Assembly: GCF_000002865.3 (NCBI RefSeq)
Contig: NW_001865077.1
Span: forward strand, 301,094-334,283
Source: Monosiga brevicollis MX1
Lineage: Eukaryota; Opisthokonta; Choanoflagellata; Craspedida; Salpingoecidae
DNA: 33,190 nucleotides
Reading direction: 5' to 3'
Shown here in pieces: positions 1 to 11,600 of the stretch. The position numbers and the translations under genes were made by a program. The first letter of the stretch is position 1, and every line of letters starts with the position of its first letter. Under the pieces are notes generated by a model that saw nothing but the letters and a program-made list of their open reading frames with translations, searched no databases and was not told the origin of the DNA.

Positions 1-916
1 GGGAGGAAGGGGGAAGGAAAGGATGAGTGTGTAAATTCCAAAAAGGCTCTTGGGTGGGTGTGTCGCGTGGTATGGCATGCATGGTTGTGTGAGCGCTATG
101 CGTGGCTCGGGCTCGGGCTCAAGCTCGGGCGCGGCATGATCTCTGGTTGAGGATGCGGGCACGATCGTTGAATGTGACAGCGTACATGGAACGTTTGATG
201 CTGGTGTGACAGACGGATAATGAAGGGGAGTGATGGGTAGTTTGAAGGGTGAAGGGTGTTTGGGAAGGAGAGCTAGAGACAGGAGACAGGGGCCAAGACA
301 AAGAGGCGACTGAGCTGGCTACGTACTGGGAAATGAACAGCAGAAGGCGAGAGAAAGCCGGCGCACGGGATGATGCAGAGAAATTGACAGAAAACGCAGG
401 GACGGCAGCGGCGGCGGGGGAGGAGATGAACGGTCATGCGACAATTGTTGCCTTTGGCTATGGAGTGGTGGAGGTACATGTGGCTCCTCCCCCTGTTCGA
501 AGAGGCACCCAGGTGCCCAGCGTGATGTGACCGCGCCTGATGCCACCACAAGAAAGGGGATCGCCAATCCACTGCGGTGTGTTGTGCGTCGTGTGCCGTG
601 TGACGGCCGCGGCTTGTTGGCGACAAGGCCACGAACAGAGCGTGGTCTTTTGTAGTCAGGCTCTCGTCAAGGATCTGCACATGTGATGTACCCGAAACAA
701 GAGGGAGGAGCAGACGAGGAGCAAATGTGAGAAAAGGCACCTCTGTTCCGAGGGGCAGCAAACCAGGAGCCCAGGCGCCAGTCGTGTGTCTGTGTGTCAT
801 GTATGTGAACACGGGCCGCGCAAGATCAGAGGACAGCCATCAACCGTCTATCCCCCAATCGGAGCAACTCAAAGCATGGTGTATATATGCATGTCTGTGT
901 GTGTGTGTGTGTGTCT

Positions 917-947
<31 letters not shown>

Positions 948-1027
948 CCTGTGTGTGTCTATGTGCGTGTGTGCACGCGGAGAGGGTAGAGCGGGGGGCG
1001 AGGCGGCAGGTTCAATGGCAGCGTCAC

Positions 1028-1082
<55 letters not shown>

Positions 1083-4000
1083 ATGATCTGGGCTGACGTA
1101 TGCGGCTCGTCATTTCTCGTTCAGTGGAGTGAACGGCTTGACCCCACACCCACACCCCTAACCCATGAAATCAAGAGGGAAATCAATCATCGGGATAGGA
1201 CCCATGGACCCTTGGAAACCAAATCGTCACACCAAAGGGTAGATCGAGTCCGAAAGCGTGGGTGCGAAGGTGGCGAAAAATGTCCGGTAGGGTAGGGTAG
1301 GGTCAGCGTGAATAGCAGGATGACCGCCAGCACAAGCAAAATGAATAAAAATACAAAAAACTTAAAAACAGTTGGAAAAAAAAAATGAAGAGCTGAAGAG
1401 CGCGGTCGCGGTGCAGTCGCTCGCGGTGATGGTGACGGTGATGCAAAAGAAACCGTGCCGCGGGTGTGTGCGAACAAAGTTGCGGGAAAACAGCAACGAG
1501 GAAAGAGAGGAGAGACAGATAGACCGGAAAGAAGCTCGAAAAAGGGGCAGCCGAACGCGCGCGCACACAAAGCAGACACATCACACGCACATGCAGACAC
1601 ATCACACGCACAGATTACAAGCACCCGCACACGCAGAGATCACACGCCAGAAAAGGTTTGTGGTTAGCAGACCAAATTCTCGCAAACAACAGGGGAGATG
1701 AGTGCTTGACGGGAGGAGGGAGGAGGCGCTCTGGCCAAAACCGCTGCGCTGCGCCTTGTTGACATGCAGCCCCCAAGATGGACAAGTCACTGAAAATAGG
1801 AACACACGATACCAGAAGATGGAGAATGGGGTCGGGGCGGGGGCGGAGGGATGTGCATGTGTGTACCACATGAAGCAATGGGCACGGAGAAGGTTGGGGT
1901 GCAGAAAAAACGTGTACGCGGCATGAAAAAAACGGCGAAGCGAGGAGCAAACAGGCAGAGGGCATCTGCACTGATCGCCAACGATTGACAAACTCACAGG
2001 GGCGTGTGTGATTCTAAACCTGGCAGGGACAAGGACCGGTGCAACCTGCCTGGCATCCAAGCCCCCCACACAGGGCAAAATGTCGCAGAAGAAGAAGAAA
2101 AATGCCAGATGCGCAAGCGGTGCGTGAGCTGAGCTGACATGTTCCGTCAGATTTGAATCCACCCGTGCAAGACAAGCAAGAGCAAAAAGAGATAAAAGGC
2201 CAAAGGCAAAAGGCCTAGAGGCAGGCGAGGCGAGGGTGCAAGTCCACAAATGGTTGGAGGTCGCGCCCGTTGTGGCAATGTAAGTAGCACTCACACCAGA
2301 AACGAAAGGCGTTCCGGAGCGGCTGCAGAGCAAGGCGGTGCTGTATCCGTCGCATGGAAAAAAAACCACTGACAACAACCTCTGTTGGCTCCCAACTTGA
2401 CCAGGTTCGGGGTGCAGACCCGCAAGCAAGAAGAGATCCTGAACTGAAGAGCGACACCCCCCTTCTGGCGGCCCTCGGGTGTGGGTTGGTGTGAACAAAA
2501 TGGTGGTCGTCGTACGTGTCTTCGACGTAACCTTGAGCGAGCGGACGCACAGCGAGCACGAGGGTGATGAGAACACAAGAGCGCGGCTGGTCCTTTTTGC
2601 ACTTGTTTGGTTGCAGCAGCGTGTGCCTTGAGATTAGGGGGAAGGCGGGAGGCGGGCATGGTTGGAGGAGGTCTACTTGAGTCTGTGGCCGGTGTAGGGC
2701 CTTGGAACGGGTCGTTCATTCCAGATGAATTGTAGACGGACCTGCGTGGCACATGGCAAGCAGCCACTCAGGTTTGGCTCCTTGACCATTCGTGTGCAAA
2801 ACAAGATTACAAGAACTCTTGTGCACGCATACTCGGGCACAGACAAACACACACACGCATGCACGCACACGAAGATGATGCGCATGAGTGACATGAAGCA
2901 AGATCCTTGGCATGTGTCGCGAGGCCAGAGCGCATTTGATTGTCCAACCGAGCGGGACAGTTGACATGGCTCGTCGGGTCCATTCTGCAGTTCACAGATG
3001 GGTCGTTTGCTCTTTCTGAGTAGGCGAGAGAGTATGGTTTTGGCAACCACGGACAGTCCTCATGCCACACACGCGCAGGCACACACTCGCACACACATGG
3101 ACATACGATGGCCACGCTGGAGGGGCGAGGAGGGGCGAGGAGGGACTCGGCGGGGCCCGACTTCCGGCCTGACTCTTGATTCCTTCCTATTTGAATCTGT
3201 GTCATCTGTGGGTCCAAACGACCTACATGTAATCCTAAATAACAGTACAAAGCACATGGTCCACGTGTACATGTACCATGTACCAATAGCATCGCATTCA
3301 CTTTCTGTCGTGATGCTCAACTTGGTGGTTGGGTATGTGGTCGTTCCCCAAACGCGCGCCATCCCGGCACAAAGCCTTTCTTTGCTTGTGCGCACCGCAC
3401 TGACTCGTTCGCCGCCCACGGCTTTCGCCCACGGCTTGCCGATCATCACAATTAATTCAAGCGGAAAGCAAGCAAGCAGATTTGGGCACGTCCAAAGTGC
3501 TACCATGGGATCAAGTAGGCAGTAGGGACCATTCGCGCATCTCACAACGTCATGAGATATCATTCAAGCTACCCCCACGTCCCGGCCTTTGGTTCCTGCA
3601 GATGTCAAAACGTGTCGTCCCCTCGAAGAAAACGAACACTCCTTCGCACACCTCTTGTTTCGCGTCGAACAGGTGTGGCTTCTGGCGATGAAGGAAGAAC
3701 ACGGAAGAAGAAATAAAAAAAAAAAAAATCGGTCTTGCTTCCGAATGTGAGGTGCATGCAAGCGTGCGAGGAGCGTGTGGTGGTGGTAGGCACGAGCAAT
3801 GGGATCACGACTCCTCCGTCCTGCTCTTCCCTCTCTCTTCTCTTCAATCAAGCGTGTCCAAGGACCTATGACAGTCTAATTCGGAATAACTCGTTGTTTG
3901 ATCTGCTCATGTCATAGCAGGCCAGGCCACTGCAGTCTCATCACTCACAATCACCGCTGAACGTGCCCACAGGTGCGAAGAACATACACAATCTGGAGCG

Positions 4001-5641
4001 CCAAAGGCCACACGTCCCCGACCACCACCCACCGCCGAGCAACTTTTTACACATCAATCATCAATCGATCCCCCACCCAGGCTCATCACTGTGCCACCAA
4101 CCTGGTGTGTGCTTTTGGCTCAAAACGCTTCCTCATGTGCACTCCGACCCATGGCTGGCAGCCTGCAAGTCTTTCACAGGAATCTCTTTGAATGGCATTG
4201 CTTCTTCAGATGCTCTGACATTTTTCGATGTTCTTTTTTTTTTCTTGACGTCTTCATCTCGCAATTTGCATCACACCATCGGAAAAAGCGCCTTCCTGGA
4301 AATTGACCGGGGTATGATGACAGCAACGAGAGCAATGAAAGTCACCTCTTTGGAATTGTCATGGTAAACAGCTGCAAAGTTGCCTCCGTGCAGCACTTGT
4401 TCTGGTTCTCATCTCCCGAAAGTCGAGCACGAAGAATTGTTCGCTGCCAAAAGGACTTTGATCAAGCCTGGCTGGCACGTGCACTTGAACAAAATGGAGA
4501 GGGTCTGGCCTATCATCATGAAATGGTTTGGCACGCACAAAGGTCAACTCGCTTCGGGCCATAAAAAAAAAACACGGGCAAGCTTTTTCTCTTGCCCGTC
4601 GTGCCAAGTTTCCCAAGACCTGCCGAAAGAGTGTTTGATTGACTCGACCCACAAACCCTGACCTCGATCATCAAGAGTGTCAACGCTAGCAACCACAGGC
4701 CGCCTTGCAGCATCCCTCGTGAATTAATTTCCGCCAATACAAAAACCAATCCAAACCAACCCACAAACCAACCCATTGTCATCATGATGTCTCTTGCCAG
4801 AACAACGACCCCACTACTCCCATCATGACAAACTGAATATCTTTTCGCACGATCGGGATTGGCGTGGATTGCCCTTTTTTTTTCCTGCTATCACGAAATT
4901 GGACACTCGACCACAACAACGTGTCTCGTTCCGTCTCTCGCTGCGCAGGAAGAGAGGAGGAGAACCACACGCGTGCATGACATGACATGAAGAAGGTTCA
5001 CCAGATCAAGCAACGACTGACTTATCATCACCATCGACGGCAGGCACACTGTCGTGGTGCGCCCCTGAACGTGAAACGGTTTCGATCCCGATGCATTAAA
5101 TGATAGTAGGAGTAGGAATCGTGTCGTCGAACAAGGCTGGTAGGGAAACATTTCTACCGAAAGAACAAAAAATCCCCCAAAACGTACAACCTGATATTCC
5201 ATATCAGGTAGCCTGGATGATAGATACTTGGCTGATTTGGTTGCCTACCGGTGCCCCATGTTTGCTGTTCGACTGCAAGTCATTGATTGGTCTTAAGAAA
5301 ATTGGGTGCGCAAACGGATTCAGTCTCATTGGTTTCAATTCAAAATCGTGACGTGTGGAAGACCAATGGTAAAACACAGCAGACAAAACACTTCCCTGAC
5401 CCGCAAGCTCATGCAAGTCAAGGACAAGACAGGACAGAACATGGACGCGAGATCGGTGACCCGCACCGACCGATGAACAGATAACCCGCCAGTCCAAACC
5501 ACCTCTGGTCCGTGAGACAACGTGGCGGCGACGAGCACAGCAAGGAAAAAAAAAGGAATCAGGAGAAAACTTAAATCACAGACAAGCTCCTTTGGCATGA
5601 ATGATCAACGAGAAGTCGACACACACACACACAGCGCCACC
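1..5641. other. gene-poor left flank, no supported gene
   Basis: I find no convincing coding exon on either strand. The open frames are short or compositionally odd (Cys/Val runs from GT repeats, Phe runs from poly-T, His/Thr runs from CA repeats), and none resembles a known family. The longest, about 324 codons on the minus strand at 1602-2576, is Ser/Leu/Phe/Cys-rich with no domain pattern and is probably fortuitous. A short stretch at 4380-4620 reads somewhat protein-like on both strands but cannot be tied to splice sites. The last few hundred bases before 5642 should hold the 3' UTR of the minus-strand receptor gene. A diverged, intron-rich gene or a non-coding transcript cannot be excluded. 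Confidence 0.5.
896..1082. repeat. GT/TG microsatellite tracts
   Basis: There are two TG-rich tracts, an interrupted one at about 896-966 and a nearly pure one at about 1033-1082, separated by some 65 bp of GC-rich sequence. They create spurious Cys/Val open frames. Such alternating purine-pyrimidine runs can form Z-DNA and are length-variable. Shorter CA runs occur nearby at about 2848-2870 and 3064-3096. Confidence 0.95.
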
Positions 5642-8600
5642 TTATGAGCTCGTCACAGAGCTGCGGGGAACCTTGCCTTGTGATCCATCCGTCTTCATGA
5701 CCATCATTAGACCCTGTGCATCGGCCTCACCCATGGGAACCAAAACCTCACCGGCCATCACCGTCAACAACCCCTTGCCCGAAACAGAGCGCGTGGCCTT
5801 GAGAATGTTGGACTTTGGCGTCGCAGAAGCACCGCGCCCAGCCGCCGGCCGCGGGCGTGACGGCTTGGTTGGGGGCACGGAAGCCCCTGATGCAGCGCTA
5901 GCGCTGTTGGCTGGCCGAGTTGGCGGTCGCGCCGCAGCTACAGGGCCCCCGGCCGGCTTCTCTGGCTTGCTGGGCGGCCCTGGACGTGTTGGGGTTTTGG
6001 GAGAGTTTGTTTGCCCCAAACTTGATGGCGGCTTGGACGGCATTTGCGGTCGCGCCGGAGGCACCGCGGTGGCGGTACTGGCCTTACGTGTTGGGCGCTG
6101 CGCTGGTGTTGGCGTTGACGGCGACGGCTCCGACAGCGCCACCGGTGCTGTCACTGGGGCCTCCGGTCGGCTGGGCACACCACGTCGCGTTGTTGCTGGT
6201 GAGGACTTTCGGGCTGGCTTAACCACTGCCGGTACCACAGGCGGCTTGGTCGGGACGTTCGCCGGCTTGCTGGGCAACACGTTGGGCTTGGATGGTGTCG
6301 TCACGGGCTTTACCGGTGGGGTACTCGGCGTGGTTGCTGGCTTGCTAGGAGCCGAAGCAGGTTTGATCGGTGCAACTTCCGGCTTGCTGGGTAGCACCGC
6401 GGGTTTGGTGGGTGCCGCTTCGGGTTTGCTACTCGGCACCACCGCAGGTTTGGTGGGTGGCGCTTCAGGTTTGCTACTCGGCACCACCGCAGGTTTGGTG
6501 GGTGGCGCTTCAGGTTTGCTACTCGGCACCACCGCAGGTTTGGTGGGTGGCGCTTCAGGTTTGCTACTCGGCACCACCGCAGGTTTGGTGGGTGGCGCTT
6601 CAGGTTTGCTACTCGGCACCACCGCAGGTTTGGTGGGTGGCGCTTCAGGTTTGCTACTCGGCACCACCGCAGGCTTTGCAGACGCTACGTCCGGCTTGTG
6701 GGCCGTTGAGGAGAACTGGCTGGGCAGGACAGGCGGCTTGGGTGGCGGAGGTACAATTGCTTGAGGTTGTGCGGGCACACTCCCCGAGACATTGCTCTGG
6801 ATGTTACTTGCAGGTGAGGTGTGCGACTTGGCAAAAGCCTTTGGCACGGGGAGTGCAAGACCAGGCATGGCTCCCGGAGGTGGCAGGTTAGCTGCCGAAG
6901 AGGCTCTCGAAGACGAATTGGCTGATACATCATCTGCACTCTTCGCGGAAGACGGCGGCACCTTGTGCGTCACCAATGGCGGTGCTGCTGGAGCCGGGAC
7001 CGGGGCCGGGGCCGGGGCCGGGGCCGGGGCCGGGGCCGGGGCCACCACCTTGTGTGGTGTGGCTGGTTTGGCGGGCTTGGTTTCCGACAATGCCGAAGCT
7101 ACACCAGATGATACCGCGGCTGCATTCGTGACGGTTGCAGAAGACGCGGGTATTTTGGGGACAGCAGATGGCTGAGCCTCGGTTTCAGCTGGGGGTGCAG
7201 GCAGCGGCGGAGCAGCGGGCGGTTGCAAGGCCATTGCCTGTGGCTGCGGCTTTTTGGTTGTTGTTGGTGTTGGTGTTGTTGTTGATGCTGGCGCTGGAGG
7301 TGTTGGCTTTGGTTTGGGAGCAGCAACAGACGTTGGCGTCGACACGGGAACGGAGGTGGAGCTCTGGATGGAACTTGGTGTTTGACCTGCAGCCTCATTG
7401 GCTAGCGTTTGCGAGTTGACATAACGATGAGCTGAGCCCTCGTGTCCCGCAGCCTTGAGTGCAGCTGCGGCGGCTTGCGCCTGGCTGCGTGCTGCCGCCA
7501 CGGCCACTGCCGCAGCTGCACTCTGTGCTTGAGCCACAGCGGGGCTGGGCAACAGCTTTGAAGGTTGGTCGTACTCATCATTGTTTGCCATCGCCACAGT
7601 CTTGGTTGTTGCCGGAAGACTAGGCGCTGCCTTGGATGGTGGGGGCGGCCGATGGCGAGTTCCACCACCATTTGCGTCGTCACTAGAAGTGACAGCGGTC
7701 GTCGCCGCTGCAACAGGAGTACTCTCGACTTGCTTCAGTGTCACGTACGTTGACGGAAACCAGCCCTCGCTTCCACTCGGCAGGCGACCTCGTGCCCAGC
7801 CATCCTGACGCTCCTCCAGCACGCTCACACGGTCCCCCGCCTTCAAGCTCAAATCACCAGCTCGCATGGGGTTGTAGGGATACATGGCTTGATACGAGTA
7901 CTCGGCTTCTTGTTGGTCCTTCCGCAGACCATTCGCTGCTTCGGAAGGCACAGTGTTGGCGGCACCACTGCGCACAGACTCCTGTCGAGACATGATGGCT
8001 TCGTACAAAACGCTGGCATTCTCGGATGGTGGGCCGTCGTAGCGTTGAGGTACTTCGTATGAGTTGCGGCTAATCGAGTTGGATCGCCCCTTGCTGTCCG
8101 TGCCAAAAATACAGTGCTCTGGAAACAGCCCTTGCGTCCCCTTGATCGTACCGCGGACCCAACCATTGCCGAGACGCTCAAGCACGGTAACCTGCTCACC
8201 CTCAACAACCGTCAGCTGCCCGGTGCCAGCAGCCTCAAACGACTGAATGACACGAAAGGCTTCGCCTTCCTCGTCGCCTGTGGGGCGAGCAGGTACGCCA
8301 GGCCCAGCCACCGTGGCCTCCTCATCAATGTCACCATATGCTGGGTCATTGTGTGCATCAACCATGGTGTCACGCTCTTCGACATAGGAAGCTGGAAACC
8401 AGCCCTCGCGTGCACCCAGCGTGCCTCGGTACCAGCCGCGGTCCGTGCGCTCCAATACGCACAACACATCCCCTGCTTTGAATGAGAGACGATCCACAGA
8501 CTCATCCGAGTAATCGTGCTGGGCCACTGCCTCGCATAATACTGTTTCGCCAGTGCTTGACAGTTGTGGCTGGGCGTGACTGCGAGCGGCACCTCCGGGA

Positions 8601-11600
8601 ATGGGCGCCACGGCCGCCTTTTGCGAAACGGTTGTTGCAGGTCGAACGGCAGGCACGGCGACGGTGGCAGCTGGCGTAGACTTGGGTACGGCGGAAGTTG
8701 GTGCTGGCCGCGCATAAGTTGGATTGGCATAGTCAGGATTACCACGCGGCGAAGGCTGAGGCGGCGTGCGCACCACCAACGGCCGTGCCGGTACCTCAAC
8801 TGGCCTTTGTGGAACCAATCCTGCCGTGGTCGTCGGTGCCGGTCGGGGTGAGGCAATTGGCTTCACTTCGGGTGTGCTGTGTTCGCCTAGATCTGGCGAA
8901 CTATACACCGCTGAGGCAGATGGCTGGCGATAAGCAGGGTTGGCATTCATGGTCAATGGCTCTTTGGACTGCGTGCGCGCTGGTTTGCTCTGCTTGCTCT
9001 TGCGCCGGCAGCAACAAAAGTATACCACAACCGCTACCACGACCACTCCCCCTCCAGCAGCGCCGGCAATGATGGCGATAGGCAGCTCGCTGCCGCTGCT
9101 GGCCGACGGTGCCGCAGTGCTCGGAGCAGCCGTTGAGCCTGTGTCGGTGGGTGCTGATGAACTGGCCGCGAGATCCAAGGCTCCCAAGTTGGCCAAGCCT
9201 GAAATGTTCCGCAGCACGGCCAAGAAGTCGACGTCCGTTGCCAACTGAAGTACCACATCCCGAAATTGGCCTATCGTGGTTGTGGATAGGAATGTGACGC
9301 GCGTGGTAACGCTCAAGTCCCCGGTGGCACGCCGGCGTCGAGCCACGGTGCGCACAGTCATGCTCGCGTCCACTACGGGAACGCAGTCGCACGCCTCACC
9401 CAATGCGGCCTGTAAAGCGTCCCGATACGCCACTTGGGCCGCAATGTCAAAGTCATCCATCGTCACCCCTGCAAGCTCCCCGGTCACGTACTGCGTCAGC
9501 CGCGACGGAGCCCGTGTCGAGGTCGTTGCTGGAGCCGGCGTCGTGGTAGGCAATGAGATGCCGACCAGCGCTGCGCAAGCCCTGATGCTAGACCCACGAT
9601 TCGCCGCCAACACAGCAAACGTGCGGCCCGCAACCGTGCCTGCGCCAACCAAAGGCACGTTTTCCACCGCCACGTGCAGACGATTGTTCAGTTCAAGCCC
9701 AATGGCAAGAGTTCCCATCTTGCTGCTCAGTGCACCCACAGCGCAGCCCAATTGGCTCGCTCGGGTGCACGCTGCGCCAGCAGCTGTGACGTTGGCGTAA
9801 GGATCCCAAACTGATCCTGTGGCGGCGCAACCTGCTTCCGTCAATCCCAGGGAGTTGATCACAAAGCGATGATCGTATGTCGTTGGCGTGTTACGCTGAA
9901 AATAGTTGAGGGCCACGTAGGCCAATGTTGGCTCAAATGGCGTTGAAGCAGCCTGCGTCAAACTAACTCGACCCTCAATGGTCCCTTCGAGGGCCACCTC
10001 AACTCGATATGGCTCGACATGGAAGCCTACCGAAGTGCAAAGACGACTGCCATCCAACGCCTCCACGACGAGACTGCGACCAGCCACGCTATTCTTCCCA
10101 AAGAGCGGTAAACCATACACGTCGACTGTCATATCGACCAGCGAAAGGACCACTGTGCTCAAGTCACCCGTGTAGGCGGTCAAGTTTCCCATCTGCAAAA
10201 AATAAAACATTATATCAAAAATAAAAAAAAAATAAAAAAATTCAAACCAACAAGAAATGTGAGCTTTTGAGCCCGCTAACATCGCCCATTCACAATTGCC
10301 TCCCAGCTCTACGAGAAAAAAAAAACCATCTTGGCATAGCTTACCGCAATCTCGCCGTCTACATACGGGTCGTAGAGAGTGCCAGTTGCGCTGGCGGCAC
10401 AGGCCGAACCTGCTGCTTCGGCCGCCGCCGGATCTTGAGGCATGGTAGTCACAAAGGCCCTGTAATATTGGCCATTGAGGTTGTGGAGGGTAAGGACGAG
10501 CCGCGTGGGTGCAAATGGGTTCTGCTGTTTCAGAACCAGGGAGCCATATACGCCGTCGTTGTTCCCCAGGGTAGCCGACAGTTGGCGCTCGTCAATTGCG
10601 TACAGAACGCCGCAGCCCGGTGCACCTGATATGTCGATTGAGATCGACTGCCCAATCACCGAAGCCGGGCCAGATAGGGGCAAGTTCAAATCTATAAATG
10701 AAGCACGCACTGTGCCGTTGATAAACGTCAGCTGCCCATGCTTGCTGCGCAAATCACCAACCGCACAATTTAACTGATAGCCCAAGATGCTGTCGGGTGA
10801 AGACCCTGACCCGCAGGCCTGCGCCGAGGCAGAAGCATTGGCGTTCAAAGGATCAAACACGGGTCCTAAGGCCTCGGCACAATCGTTGGCCATGTTGACG
10901 CCCGCCGATCCCAGCCCCTCGCGGATATAGTAGGACACGCCCACTGTCTGTCCTACCAGACTCGGAATGTGCAGATCCACAACAACCAGCGTTTCGCCTT
11001 CTGCCTCTGCCGCCAGTTGGTATAGCTGAACAGAGCCCAGGATGGCACCACGCAGGTATGCAAAGGCCATCTGAACGTCACGACCCTGATCAAAACCCAG
11101 TGGTGCGCACCAGCGCTCCCCCGTGCTCGGATCGCGAATCAAGAGACCTCGACCCGACACAGAATACAGGCCATAGAGAAAGCGTAGCGGATCAGATATG
11201 GAGGCAGACGAGGTCGCTGGCATGCTGCTGTGCCGAGAACTAAGAGCACCCACGGCACAAATAAACTGCTGCGACGGGCTGCAAGGAGCTGAACCGACTC
11301 CATCCGGGTCAAACGTCGGTCCAATGCGTGGGGCTGCACAAGCTGCGGCCCCATATTGTGCCAGGTCTGGCGCAAATTCAGTGATGGTCCACTCGAAATT
11401 GGCCAATGAATCGAGTCCCGCTTGAGTTATAACCACCTCGGCGTCAACGCTGGCTTGGGACATGGTCACGGTCCCCGAAACGCCATTCATTGCAATATTC
11501 GCCTTAACCAGTCGGCCAGGTTGTAAATCGGGCACGCACACGCCTGAGGCATTAACCACCATGCCTGCCGCACATGCGTAGACACACGTCTCCAGCGCAG

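Noticed and set aside
1286-1304. Short GGGTA-type tandem run, telomere-like
   Set aside because: Only about three to four units, internal and isolated; too short to call a telomeric relic.
1602-2576. Minus-strand open frame of about 324 codons
   Set aside because: Compositionally random, Ser/Leu/Phe/Cys-rich, with no motif and no matching splice structure; probably a chance opening.
4380-4661. Protein-like segment around 4400-4560 readable on both strands
   Set aside because: No family recognised, no credible splice partners and strand ambiguous; not enough to call a gene.
5601-6891. Long plus-strand open frames (387 and 173 codons) rich in Gly-Leu-Val or Trp-Val-Ala repeats
   Set aside because: They are antisense shadows of the 45-bp repeat and Pro-rich coding on the minus strand, and have no independent domain pattern.
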